Positions 1 to 6,436 of a stretch of 10,333 nt of DNA are shown here, one piece after another. This DNA is from an uncultured Roseburia sp. (GTDB lineage Bacteria > Bacillota > Clostridia > Lachnospirales > Lachnospiraceae). The translations under genes were made by a program, and so were the position numbers. The stretch lies in NCBI GenBank assembly GCA_947652855.1, contig CANTEO010000075.1, positions 1-10,333 of the forward strand, given 5' to 3'. The notes beneath the pieces are model-generated. The model was given only the letters and a program-made list of their open reading frames with translations, had not been told where the DNA came from and did no database searches. Position 1 is the stretch's first letter. The number at the start of each line of letters is the position of its first letter.

Positions 1-104
1 GTGTCTGAATGGCGTCTGTGCCTGGCGCTGTCCGCCAAATGCCAAGGCTGTATCTAAAAATTGATTTCCATGCCTTTGGCAGCGCAGTTCTTAGCTCAAT
101 TTCC
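1..104. other. edge segment downstream of the adaptor gene; no confident gene
   Basis: This is the stretch after the adaptor stop codon, running to the window edge. On the minus strand one frame stays open from about position 99 to the edge and reads like ELRTALPKAWKSIF, which loosely resembles the N-termini of MacB/FtsX-type ABC permeases (LRTALKxAWKSI). However, no ATG, GTG or TTG begins it, an in-frame TGA lies a few codons upstream, and the residues after it do not continue as a permease. A short stem (TGCC-AAA-GGCA, near 80-90) lies before a run of T on the minus strand and would be at best a weak terminator. The start of an efflux permease or ATPase gene here is a guess from context. 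Confidence 0.2.
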
Positions 105-1547
105 CTACATTTCCACCAGCCTCACCCGAAGCCCATCCTTCAGCTCTTTATCGGACTCAGCCACAAATGCCTCCTCGTCTGTCAGCGCCCCGTCCTCTAA
201 CGCCACGAACGACTCGTCCCGATTCAAAACCTTCACCTTGCGTTTCTGCACGGAAAGCTCTGTCCCAAGGATAGTGGATTTTTCCTCCACGAGATACACA
301 AAGTCCGTCGAATCTATTGTATGCAGCGCAGAAACAGGAATGCAGCATGAAAACCTGCCAATCTCCTTGTTGATCTCCATAGAGGCGGTTTCCCCGATTT
401 GCGCGTCCGTGTCCTCTAACCTCGCGGTAACCTGGCAGCTCCCGTCCTCAAGCTCGCCGATTGCGTCAATCTTCACGCCATACAAATCTTTTGCGTCGCC
501 TTGAAACTTTATGCTCATCGTGTCTCCCGGCACAAGATAGCCTTTCTCCTCACTTGGCAGAACCGCCTGAAACAGCTTCTCCCCGGCCGCGTCGCTAAGC
601 ACAATGGCTGAGGAATCCGTCGTCCGTTCCCCAGAATGCACCAAAATCCGGCTGACATAGCCTGAAACTCCGCTTAAAACCTTGCCCTCGCCCTCCTTTA
701 AGGCAAGCAGCCTTTCCTTCCCCTCCCTTAAAAAATGAATCTGGTTCTGCTGCTCATATTTTGCACCGCCCTGACCCGTCCCGCGCCGCGCATCCTCCAA
801 CGCCCGCTGCGCCTGCTTCAGCGCGTCGCTTTTGCTCGCGTTCGCCGCATTGAAAGCCTGCTCTTTTTCTGAAACCTCGTCGTTTAACGCCTGCCGTTCC
901 TTGGCATAGCTCTCCGAAAGGCCCGCGTCTAAGCTGTTTTTATAATTCTGAAATGCCTCTTTGTCCTGTTTTTTGGCATTTTTCTTCTGTGCGGCCTTTT
1001 GCAGCTTCTGATATTCCGCATCTTTTTGATATGCGCTTTCTTTATAATCCGATTCAGAAGGAAACGTGTCCCTGGCCGCCATTGCCGCCTGAAGCGCCGC
1101 GCCCGCCTGGCTCACCTCGCCGGAAGACGCGCCTTCAATATCCTTTAAGTCCTGGCTGGCCCGGTTCACTGCCGCGCTCCCGCTGGCGTTTAAGTCCGAA
1201 AGAGCCGATTCCGCAGCCCTTAAATCCAGATCGGCCTTTTCTATAGCCTGATCCAGGTCGCTAAGCGCAATCTGAAACAGCAGCTCCCCGGCCTCTACCT
1301 TCTGCCCTTCCACGACAGACACTTTTTCGATCAACAGCCCCGCCTCCGTCACAACCGGAAGCTCTTCTTTTGTCAGCACAAACCCATTCGCCGTAATCTT
1401 ACGCGTCAGCGTCTCCCCTTTTGGGGTCCCAACCTGAATTTGAGGCATCTGATTCGCGTAAATCCCCCTCGAGGCAATCGTGCAGGCCAGCATAAGCAGC
1501 ATAAACGCCCCGAAGTATTTGACTGCCCGTTCTTTGTGTTTTCTCAT
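105..1547 (-). CDS. HlyD/MacA-type efflux adaptor (membrane fusion protein)
   Basis: Encodes a 480-residue single-pass membrane protein. A short basic N-terminus is followed by one hydrophobic segment (about residues 12-29), which would place the rest outside the membrane. The order is that of membrane-fusion adaptors: a first lipoyl-like half (about 62-95, with the motif VVEGQKVEAGELLF), a long Ala/Lys/Glu/Gln-rich helical hairpin (about 97-285), a second lipoyl half (about 288-310, SGVSGYVSRILVHSGE), then a beta-rich C-terminal region (about 325-480). Such proteins usually link an ABC exporter, often MacB-type, to the cell exterior. The ATG is preceded by AGGGATGGA. It starts 9 bases after the upstream permease stop, so it is the fourth gene of the operon. 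Its position behind sugar-import permeases is odd, because no exporter ATPase or permease is visible and these would have to lie past the left edge. The family is clear; the substrate is unknown. Confidence 0.85.
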   Translation of the reverse strand: MRKHKERAVKYFGAFMLLMLACTIASRGIYANQMPQIQVGTPKGETLTRKITANGFVLTKEELPVVTEAGLLIEKVSVVEGQKVEAGELLFQIALSDLDQAIEKADLDLRAAESALSDLNASGSAAVNRASQDLKDIEGASSGEVSQAGAALQAAMAARDTFPSESDYKESAYQKDAEYQKLQKAAQKKNAKKQDKEAFQNYKNSLDAGLSESYAKERQALNDEVSEKEQAFNAANASKSDALKQAQRALEDARRGTGQGGAKYEQQNQIHFLREGKERLLALKEGEGKVLSGVSGYVSRILVHSGERTTDSSAIVLSDAAGEKLFQAVLPSEEKGYLVPGDTMSIKFQGDAKDLYGVKIDAIGELEDGSCQVTARLEDTDAQIGETASMEINKEIGRFSCCIPVSALHTIDSTDFVYLVEEKSTILGTELSVQKRKVKVLNRDESFVALEDGALTDEEAFVAESDKELKDGLRVRLVEM

Positions 1548-1556
1548 GATCCATCC

Positions 1557-2432
1557 CTACTCCTTCATGCCTGATGCAGCAATTCCCTGTTCTAAGTAAT
1601 CCTGCCCCATAAAAAATACAAACACCGCCGGAATCAGCGTCACCACGGAAGCCGCAAGCGCCATCCCCGCACGCTTAAGGTCAATTTCCGGCAAATACAG
1701 CGACAGCGGCCAGCCGGAAGGCGTAGCCAAAAACGCCAACGGCTGCTCCACCATATTCCAATATTCCAAAAAGCCAAGCACAAGCGCCGATAAAATCCCG
1801 GGAGACCCAAGCGGAATCCCAATCCTGACAAAAACCTGCCACTCCCCTGCGCCGTCAATCCTCGCCGCCTCATACATCTCTTTCGGAATCATGCAAAAGC
1901 TCCGGTACATTAAAAACACGGGAAATGTGGAAAAGACTGCCGGAAGGATGACTGCCAGGTGCGTGTCCATCAGATTCATTCCATTTAACACCAGATACGA
2001 TGGCAGCATCATGACGCTAAACGGCATCAGCATCAAAATCACATACGTCAAATATAGCGCGCCCCTCCCGCGAAAAGAAAATTTCGCAAACGCCCACGCG
2101 GCCGGGATTGACACAAGCATCTGCCCAAGCAGGATGCATCCGACGATTTTTACGGAATTCCAAAACACGGTAAAAAATTCCGGCGTATAAAGCAGCAGCT
2201 TCACAAAATGCCGCGCCGTCGGGTAAAGGGGCAAAAGCCGCCAGCTCACCCTCCCGCCGGACGCCCCGGCCACTGCGGCGAGCGAGTCGCGAAGCTCATT
2301 GCCGCTCTTTAAGGAGCCGAGCGCGACAGCGGCCACCGGAAGGCAGATCAAGATCCCCAATGCAAGCAAAACGCACAATACGCTTTTTTTCATGAGCCTG
2401 CGCCCAAAATAAGCGGCAGGGTATTTTTTCAT
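1557..2432 (-). CDS. carbohydrate ABC transporter permease, MalG type
   Basis: Encodes 291 residues forming one of the two membrane channels of a CUT1-type sugar importer. Hydrophobic segments lie near residues 16-38, 94-116, 126-147, 158-178, 212-224 and 258-277. The cytoplasmic EAA loop, which docks the ATPase, is seen at 188-207 (EAARIDGAGEWQVFVRIGIP). The start chosen is the ATG at 2432: its A, T and G overlap the TGA of the upstream permease (ATGA), and AGGAGG sits 7 bases upstream. An in-frame start at 2453 would lie inside the upstream gene and has no such support. The 4-base overlap implies translational coupling with the partner permease. The long extracellular stretch after the first segment (about 39-90) fits MalG relatives. 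The sugar cannot be told from sequence, and the ATPase is missing from the window; in Firmicutes a shared MsmK/UgpC-type ATPase encoded elsewhere often serves such permeases. Confidence 0.92.
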   Translation of the reverse strand: MKKYPAAYFGRRLMKKSVLCVLLALGILICLPVAAVALGSLKSGNELRDSLAAVAGASGGRVSWRLLPLYPTARHFVKLLLYTPEFFTVFWNSVKIVGCILLGQMLVSIPAAWAFAKFSFRGRGALYLTYVILMLMPFSVMMLPSYLVLNGMNLMDTHLAVILPAVFSTFPVFLMYRSFCMIPKEMYEAARIDGAGEWQVFVRIGIPLGSPGILSALVLGFLEYWNMVEQPLAFLATPSGWPLSLYLPEIDLKRAGMALAASVVTLIPAVFVFFMGQDYLEQGIAASGMKE

Positions 2433-3280
2433 ATGCCATCCTCCTGTTCCCAAAGCTTCTGCATCACAAGTGAGCAGGCCGCAAAAAACGCCGCAAGCCA
2501 GACGGCCGCAGCCGCCATCTTTTCAGTCTCTAAGTTTGTAAACCAATTTTGAAACAAATGCTGTAAAAGATACATACTCTTCTGAGGATATGGCCCGGCC
2601 ACCAGGTACGCCTCCCGAAACACCTTAAACGAATTTAAAAACGAGAGCATCGTAATTGTGTAAAACGCGGGCCTTAGCTTAGGAAGGAGAATATACAGCA
2701 CGCATTGCCTCTCCGTCGCCCCGTCTACCCTGGCCGCTTCCATCAGGCTCTCCGGCACGGACATCATGCCGGCGATCCAAAGCACGACTGTATAGCCCAG
2801 GTTCTTCCAAATATAGCTGATAATCAGAACCCAGAACGCGGCCTCGCTCCCTAGCCAATCCACAGAAGGGATCCCAACGCCTGCAAGAAGCTGATTGAAA
2901 AGCCCCGCCTTATGGAAAAACGCCTTCCAGATCAGCACAAGGACCGCCGTGGGCACTGCCATGGGCAGCAAATAGACGGATTTTAAAAACCGCATCCATT
3001 TGCTTTTGTAAATCCCAAGGGCCACCAAAAATGAGCTAAGCAGCAAAATCGGAATCCCAATGCCCGCAAAACGCAGCGTGTTCCTCACCGCCAGACGAAA
3101 CGCCCCATTGAAAACAACCGTCTGAAAATTTCCAATTCCATTGGAAAATGAGCGGATCAGCACGTCAAAAAACGGAAACACGGAAAACGCCACGACGCCG
3201 ATTAGGCTTGGCAAAAGAAACCATGCCCTACTCCGCCAAATACAGATCCACCTTTTGGACAATCTCACCACATCCTTCAT
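2429..3280 (-). CDS. carbohydrate ABC transporter permease, MalF/UgpA type
   Basis: Encodes about 283 residues with six likely membrane segments (near 20-40, 68-90, 102-120, 147-170, 204-222 and 256-273). The EAA loop is at 181-200 (EAARVDGATERQCVLYILLP), the hallmark of binding-protein-dependent importer permeases. The WFLLPSLIGVVAFSVFPF segment is typical of the first helix of MalF/UgpA-like proteins. It pairs with the MalG-type gene to form the heterodimeric channel. The start is uncertain. The ATG at 3280 follows a TTG at 3283, both lie inside the end of the binding-protein gene (about 53 bases of overlap), and upstream there is only a weak GGCGAG. No in-frame ATG lies nearer the stop of the upstream gene, so coupling by re-initiation after the binding-protein gene is likely. 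The second permease follows with a 4-base overlap. Confidence 0.9.
   Translation of the reverse strand: MKDVVRLSKRWICIWRSRAWFLLPSLIGVVAFSVFPFFDVLIRSFSNGIGNFQTVVFNGAFRLAVRNTLRFAGIGIPILLLSSFLVALGIYKSKWMRFLKSVYLLPMAVPTAVLVLIWKAFFHKAGLFNQLLAGVGIPSVDWLGSEAAFWVLIISYIWKNLGYTVVLWIAGMMSVPESLMEAARVDGATERQCVLYILLPKLRPAFYTITMLSFLNSFKVFREAYLVAGPYPQKSMYLLQHLFQNWFTNLETEKMAAAAVWLAAFFAACSLVMQKLWEQEDGI
2440..2445 (-). promoter_or_regulatory. ribosome binding site that fixes the MalG-type permease start
   Basis: AGGAGG on the minus strand, 7 bases before the ATG at 2432, inside the last codons of the upstream permease gene. It supports the short start over the in-frame start at 2453. Confidence 0.8.
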
Positions 3281-5543
3281 CAACCGAAAGCTCGCCGGAA
3301 AGCGCCTTTGCCCCGCTCTCTAAGATCGCCGTCCGAATCATGTCGTCCGACAAGCCTGGCGCAGCCAGCATCTTTACCTTTTCCTTCAAAGCCGCCACAT
3401 CGTCCCCGTCTGGCCAGCTTGCCTCAAAATGCACTTGTTTCTGCGTCTCTCCGTCGTCTCCCGCAAGCGATGAGGTAAAGCCAAGCACCGACTGGTCGTC
3501 TGGATTGGGATTTTCAAAAAACTTGTCAAATGCATCCTCATTCACCGGAATGCCGTCAGAAAGATCCGCTTTCTGAGCCTCTGTGCCAAGCAGCGCCTTA
3601 AAAAATTCTATGGAAAGCTCCATTTGACTTGACTTCGCGTTGACGCCGCAGATTCCCTTTGGCGTAAAAATGCGTTCCCCGCTCAGCAGCTCATAGGACG
3701 CGTTTTTGAAATCTTCATGCTCCAAAAGCCCGATGGCATACTCCAAATCCTCCACGCTGCTTATCGTCCCAATGACAATCTCCTGCCCGTCGCTCAAGCT
3801 GTCCATCACGGTGGAGGCGTCAATCGGAAACTCCCCTTCCTCCGTCGCCATCCCGTTCTCTTCCCGCCACTGAATGCTTCTGTCATGGTTTTGCAGCTCC
3901 TGATCCGTAATCTGCTTCTTTTCTTCTTCGTAAATTGCCTTCGCCTGAGCCAAGAATTCATTCAGCGCCTCCTGATCCGTCGCCCCATCTTTGATAAATT
4001 CGGATGCAGGCAGCATCATATACAGCTTCTTTAAAAGCTCCTCCGGCGTATATGTCCCAAGAACCGTATTGGAATTCGGATTCTTCTCCCTCGCCTTCTT
4101 CACTGCCCCGGCAAGAGTGGCCGTGTCCGACACGCCGTCAATCACGTCGTCCTTTCCTAATATCACCGGAACGCGGCAGCGGATTGGAACGGCATACAGG
4201 CCATCTTCCTTCTCATATGCCCGCAGGACATTGGAAAAATAAGCGCTCCCTTCTTCCATCTCCTCCACGGCTTCATTCAAATCCATCAGAATGTCCTTCT
4301 CCACATACGAATCCAGCGGCATATCATCCAAAAGCAGGATATCCGGCCCTTCCCCCGCCAAAAGCTTCGTATTCAGATTCCGAATCGCGTCTTCCTTCGT
4401 CACTCCATAATCACCGGAAAGGCCGATTTCCTGCTTCACATAGACATCCGGGTGGCTTTTTCGGAAAATGCTGACCGCCCGGCTGACCGTCATGTTCTGC
4501 TCCATGGAAAACACGCTGATCTGCTGTGTGGGAACCGCCGCAATGTCCGCATCATACGCATAATGGTCAATCTCACCGTCCTCATACCCGATCAAAAAGC
4601 TGCCATCCTCATTCTGCAAAATGCCCGCAGCCCTTTTCGTTGGGTCTCCCAAGCTGCAAAGGCCGCCGTCCAAAAGCTCCTCCATCGCGCCCCCGCCCAT
4701 CACATGGCTGTGCAGCCCACTTTTTGAAGCGGCATACACCGTATTCTCTTCCTCGTTATAGCAAAGCGCGATATAGCGCCCAAGCGGGCTTTCCTGCTGA
4801 ATGAACTCGCAAAGCTCAGCATCCTCCGCCGCCTTTCCTTTGGATATCTGATACGCCCAATTCCCTGTAAAAAGATAATCCCCCGCCAAAAAAATTTGAT
4901 CATATTCATCTTCGCTCATGCCGATTTTATGCAGCACTCCCTCGTCCAAGCTGACCGTATATGCATAACCGCCGTTCATCAGCGCGGCAAGCGTCCTCTC
5001 TCCTGTAAATGCCGCCCAGGAGAGGTAAAACGCATTCCCGGAAGGCTCTGTCAGCTCTACCTCCGAAGCGCTCCCCTCCTTATTTATATAGACGTATTTC
5101 TCATTTACGCCGGTTTCCCCAACCTCATTCCAGTTCACATAGGAAAAAAAGACCGCCCCATCCGGCGCGATGCATTCGCTGGTGATCTCAATCTCCTCTT
5201 TGCCCGTCTTCTCGGCCAATGCGGGCAGCTCCTTCTCCTCCCAGGAATCCCCGCCGTCCTTTGAAACCAAAAGGCTCCCTTTGTCTGGATTCAAAAGCGC
5301 GACGCTTCCATCCGACAGGCGCACCATCTCTTCCAGCGCCTTCAATCCATCTGGCGTCGTCTTTTGCGTCTCCACATACCGCCCCTTCGCCACATCCTGC
5401 GCGGCCTCCTCTTCGCTCCCGGACGCATCCTGCCTGGCTCCTTTCGTTTTTACAGCGTCCTCCCCGCCGCAGCCCATTACAGAGCACAGCAAAGCTCCCG
5501 CTAACGCGAGCGGCAACTTCCGCAGTTTATTCCAACGTTTCAT
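3228..5543 (-). CDS. large extracellular solute-binding lipoprotein with N-terminal propeller-like region
   Basis: Encodes 771 residues, much longer than the 400-550 usual for family 1 solute-binding proteins. The N-terminus is a lipoprotein signal: basic residues, a hydrophobic stretch (10-22) and a lipobox ending at Cys25 (VMGC), so the mature protein should be lipid-anchored outside the cell. An acidic, Ser/Glu-rich linker follows (about 28-55). Residues about 60-335 are beta-rich, with SKDGGDSW at 94-101 matching the Asp-box of sialidase-like beta-propellers, and with repeated short strands such as PDGAVFFSYV and EDGSFLIGYEDG. Residues about 340-771 are the binding-protein part: NTKLLAGEGPDILLLDDMPLDSYVEKDILMDLNE (391-424 region) and DGLYAVPIR (447-455) are typical of sugar-binding lipoproteins. 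AGGAGG at 5550-5555 precedes the ATG. It is the first gene of the operon, followed by the two permeases, which it presumably feeds. The propeller-like part could hold a ligand or glycan, or act as a sensor; only one clear Asp-box is visible, so the fold is an inference. Confidence 0.88.
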   Translation of the reverse strand: MKRWNKLRKLPLALAGALLCSVMGCGGEDAVKTKGARQDASGSEEEAAQDVAKGRYVETQKTTPDGLKALEEMVRLSDGSVALLNPDKGSLLVSKDGGDSWEEKELPALAEKTGKEEIEITSECIAPDGAVFFSYVNWNEVGETGVNEKYVYINKEGSASEVELTEPSGNAFYLSWAAFTGERTLAALMNGGYAYTVSLDEGVLHKIGMSEDEYDQIFLAGDYLFTGNWAYQISKGKAAEDAELCEFIQQESPLGRYIALCYNEEENTVYAASKSGLHSHVMGGGAMEELLDGGLCSLGDPTKRAAGILQNEDGSFLIGYEDGEIDHYAYDADIAAVPTQQISVFSMEQNMTVSRAVSIFRKSHPDVYVKQEIGLSGDYGVTKEDAIRNLNTKLLAGEGPDILLLDDMPLDSYVEKDILMDLNEAVEEMEEGSAYFSNVLRAYEKEDGLYAVPIRCRVPVILGKDDVIDGVSDTATLAGAVKKAREKNPNSNTVLGTYTPEELLKKLYMMLPASEFIKDGATDQEALNEFLAQAKAIYEEEKKQITDQELQNHDRSIQWREENGMATEEGEFPIDASTVMDSLSDGQEIVIGTISSVEDLEYAIGLLEHEDFKNASYELLSGERIFTPKGICGVNAKSSQMELSIEFFKALLGTEAQKADLSDGIPVNEDAFDKFFENPNPDDQSVLGFTSSLAGDDGETQKQVHFEASWPDGDDVAALKEKVKMLAAPGLSDDMIRTAILESGAKALSGELSVDEGCGEIVQKVDLYLAE

Positions 5544-5616
5544 ATGAATCCTCCTTTTTTCATTTTAAATTATGATGCCCGCCTATCCAAATATCCTCTC
5601 AAAGTGGCCTGTCACG

Positions 5617-5632
5617 TTTACCAGCTTACCAG
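5617..5632. repeat. tandem 8-base near-repeat in the divergent promoter region
   Basis: TTTACCAG followed directly by CTTACCAG (7 of 8 bases equal), 7 bases left of the large palindrome. It lies on the transport-operon side of the intergenic region. OmpR-family regulators often bind short direct repeats, so this could be an extra binding site. It is short enough to be chance. Confidence 0.3.
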
Positions 5633-5638
5633 ATGAAT

Positions 5639-5675
5639 CTTTAAATAATCTCTAAATTTTAGAGATTATTTAAAG
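5639..5675. promoter_or_regulatory. 37-base perfect AT-rich palindrome, candidate operator between divergent operons
   Basis: Two 18-base arms (left arm CTTTAAATAATCTCTAAA) are exact reverse complements around a single central T at 5657. It lies between the transport operon (minus strand) and the response regulator gene (plus strand), covering the -35 region of the likely promoter at 5683-5691. Inside it, TAAAT recurs 11 bases apart (5642 and 5653), a spacing of one helical turn as used by OmpR-type proteins. Position and symmetry argue for a protein-binding site, probably of the adjacent response regulator. A transcription terminator is unlikely because the stem is AT-rich and lies upstream of both operons. 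The rest of the intergenic region has a -10-like CATAAT at 5569-5574 (minus strand) for the transport operon, without a convincing -35. Confidence 0.6.
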
Positions 5676-5682
5676 CCTCCCG

Positions 5683-5691
5683 TGGTACAAT
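5683..5691 (+). promoter_or_regulatory. extended -10 promoter of the two-component operon
   Basis: TGGTACAAT contains the extended -10 TG plus a TACAAT hexamer, 34 bases before the response regulator ATG. No good -35 hexamer lies 17 bases upstream; that position falls in the right arm of the palindrome. This is the usual picture for a promoter that needs an activator, or that is blocked by a bound repressor. Confidence 0.55.
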
Positions 5692-5725
5692 AGATTCGAT
5701 CCCGAAAAGCGAAAGGAGTAACTGT

Positions 5726-6400
5726 ATGCGAATATTGCTCGTAGAAGACGACAAAAACCTCTTAGAGACGCTTGCGTTCCAGCTAGAACACGAGGGCTTC
5801 ACCACAGACACCTGTGAAAACGGCGAAGATGCTCTTTTTTATATAGAAGAAAACATTCACGACCTCATTCTCCTTGACTGGATGATCCCCTTACTGGACG
5901 GAGTCTCCCTGATAAAGAAAATCCGCTCCATGGGATATGAAACGCCCGTCATCCTGTTGACAGCTTTAGGCGAGCTTAAGGACAAAGTCACCGGCTTAGA
6001 TTCCGGAGCGGACGATTACCTCGTCAAGCCGTTCGCATTTGAAGAGCTGCTCGCCCGCATTCGAAGCATCTGCCGCAGGCCAAGGCAATGGCAAAAAAGC
6101 GACGCCCTCTCTTTCGGCGACGTCACCTTTGACGCATCCACAAATCAGCTTACAGGAGGGCTTTCCAAATGCACGCTCTCCAAAAAAGAAGGCGCCCTGC
6201 TTCACATTTTCTTTCAAAATCCCACGCAGACGCTGCCCCGCAGCACGCTGCTCTTAAAAGTCTGGGGCGTAGACACAGATGTTGAAGAAGGGAACCTGGA
6301 CAATTATATGCATTTTATCCGGCGCCGCTTAAAATCGGTCAGCAGCCAGGTTTCCATTAAGACCATACGCGGCGTCGGCTACCGCCTGGAGCTTGCTTAA
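5726..6400 (+). CDS. OmpR/PhoB-family response regulator
   Basis: Encodes 224 residues, the normal length for the family. The receiver domain (about 2-115) shows the acidic pair Asp8-Asp9, the phospho-acceptor Asp51 (LILLDWMIP), Thr79 (VILLTA) and Lys101 (VKPF). The C-terminal winged-helix DNA-binding domain (about 130-223) ends in the typical VEEGNLDNYMHFIRRRLK and IKTIRGVGYRL. AAAGGAG at 5712-5718 precedes the ATG. The sensor kinase gene follows after 36 bases, so the two form one operon. Phosphorylation of Asp51 by that kinase should change DNA binding. The palindrome and the divergent transport operon immediately upstream are the likely targets, an inference from position. All catalytic residues are present. 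No sequence-level match to one named system (such as VanR, CusR or PhoP) can be claimed. Confidence 0.95.
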   Translation: MRILLVEDDKNLLETLAFQLEHEGFTTDTCENGEDALFYIEENIHDLILLDWMIPLLDGVSLIKKIRSMGYETPVILLTALGELKDKVTGLDSGADDYLVKPFAFEELLARIRSICRRPRQWQKSDALSFGDVTFDASTNQLTGGLSKCTLSKKEGALLHIFFQNPTQTLPRSTLLLKVWGVDTDVEEGNLDNYMHFIRRRLKSVSSQVSIKTIRGVGYRLELA

Positions 6401-6436
6401 CGCATCAAAAAAAAACGACCCATACAGGAGGCCATT

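Noticed and set aside
61..504. 147-residue plus-strand open frame
   Set aside because: It is opposite the adaptor gene, is rich in Ser/Pro as expected for antisense frames, has no ribosome site, and shows no domain pattern.
4004..4474. 156-residue plus-strand open frame opposite the binding-protein gene
   Set aside because: It is Pro/Ser/His-rich low-complexity translation of the antisense strand, with no ribosome site. The minus-strand frame has a clear lipoprotein and binding-protein pattern.
5219..5575. overlapping plus-strand frames at the start of the binding-protein gene
   Set aside because: These antisense shadows end in the intergenic region and have no promoter or ribosome site of their own.
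5639..5675. palindrome read as a bidirectional terminator
   Set aside because: It lies upstream of both divergent operons, has an AT-only core with a one-base loop, and no converging transcripts end there.
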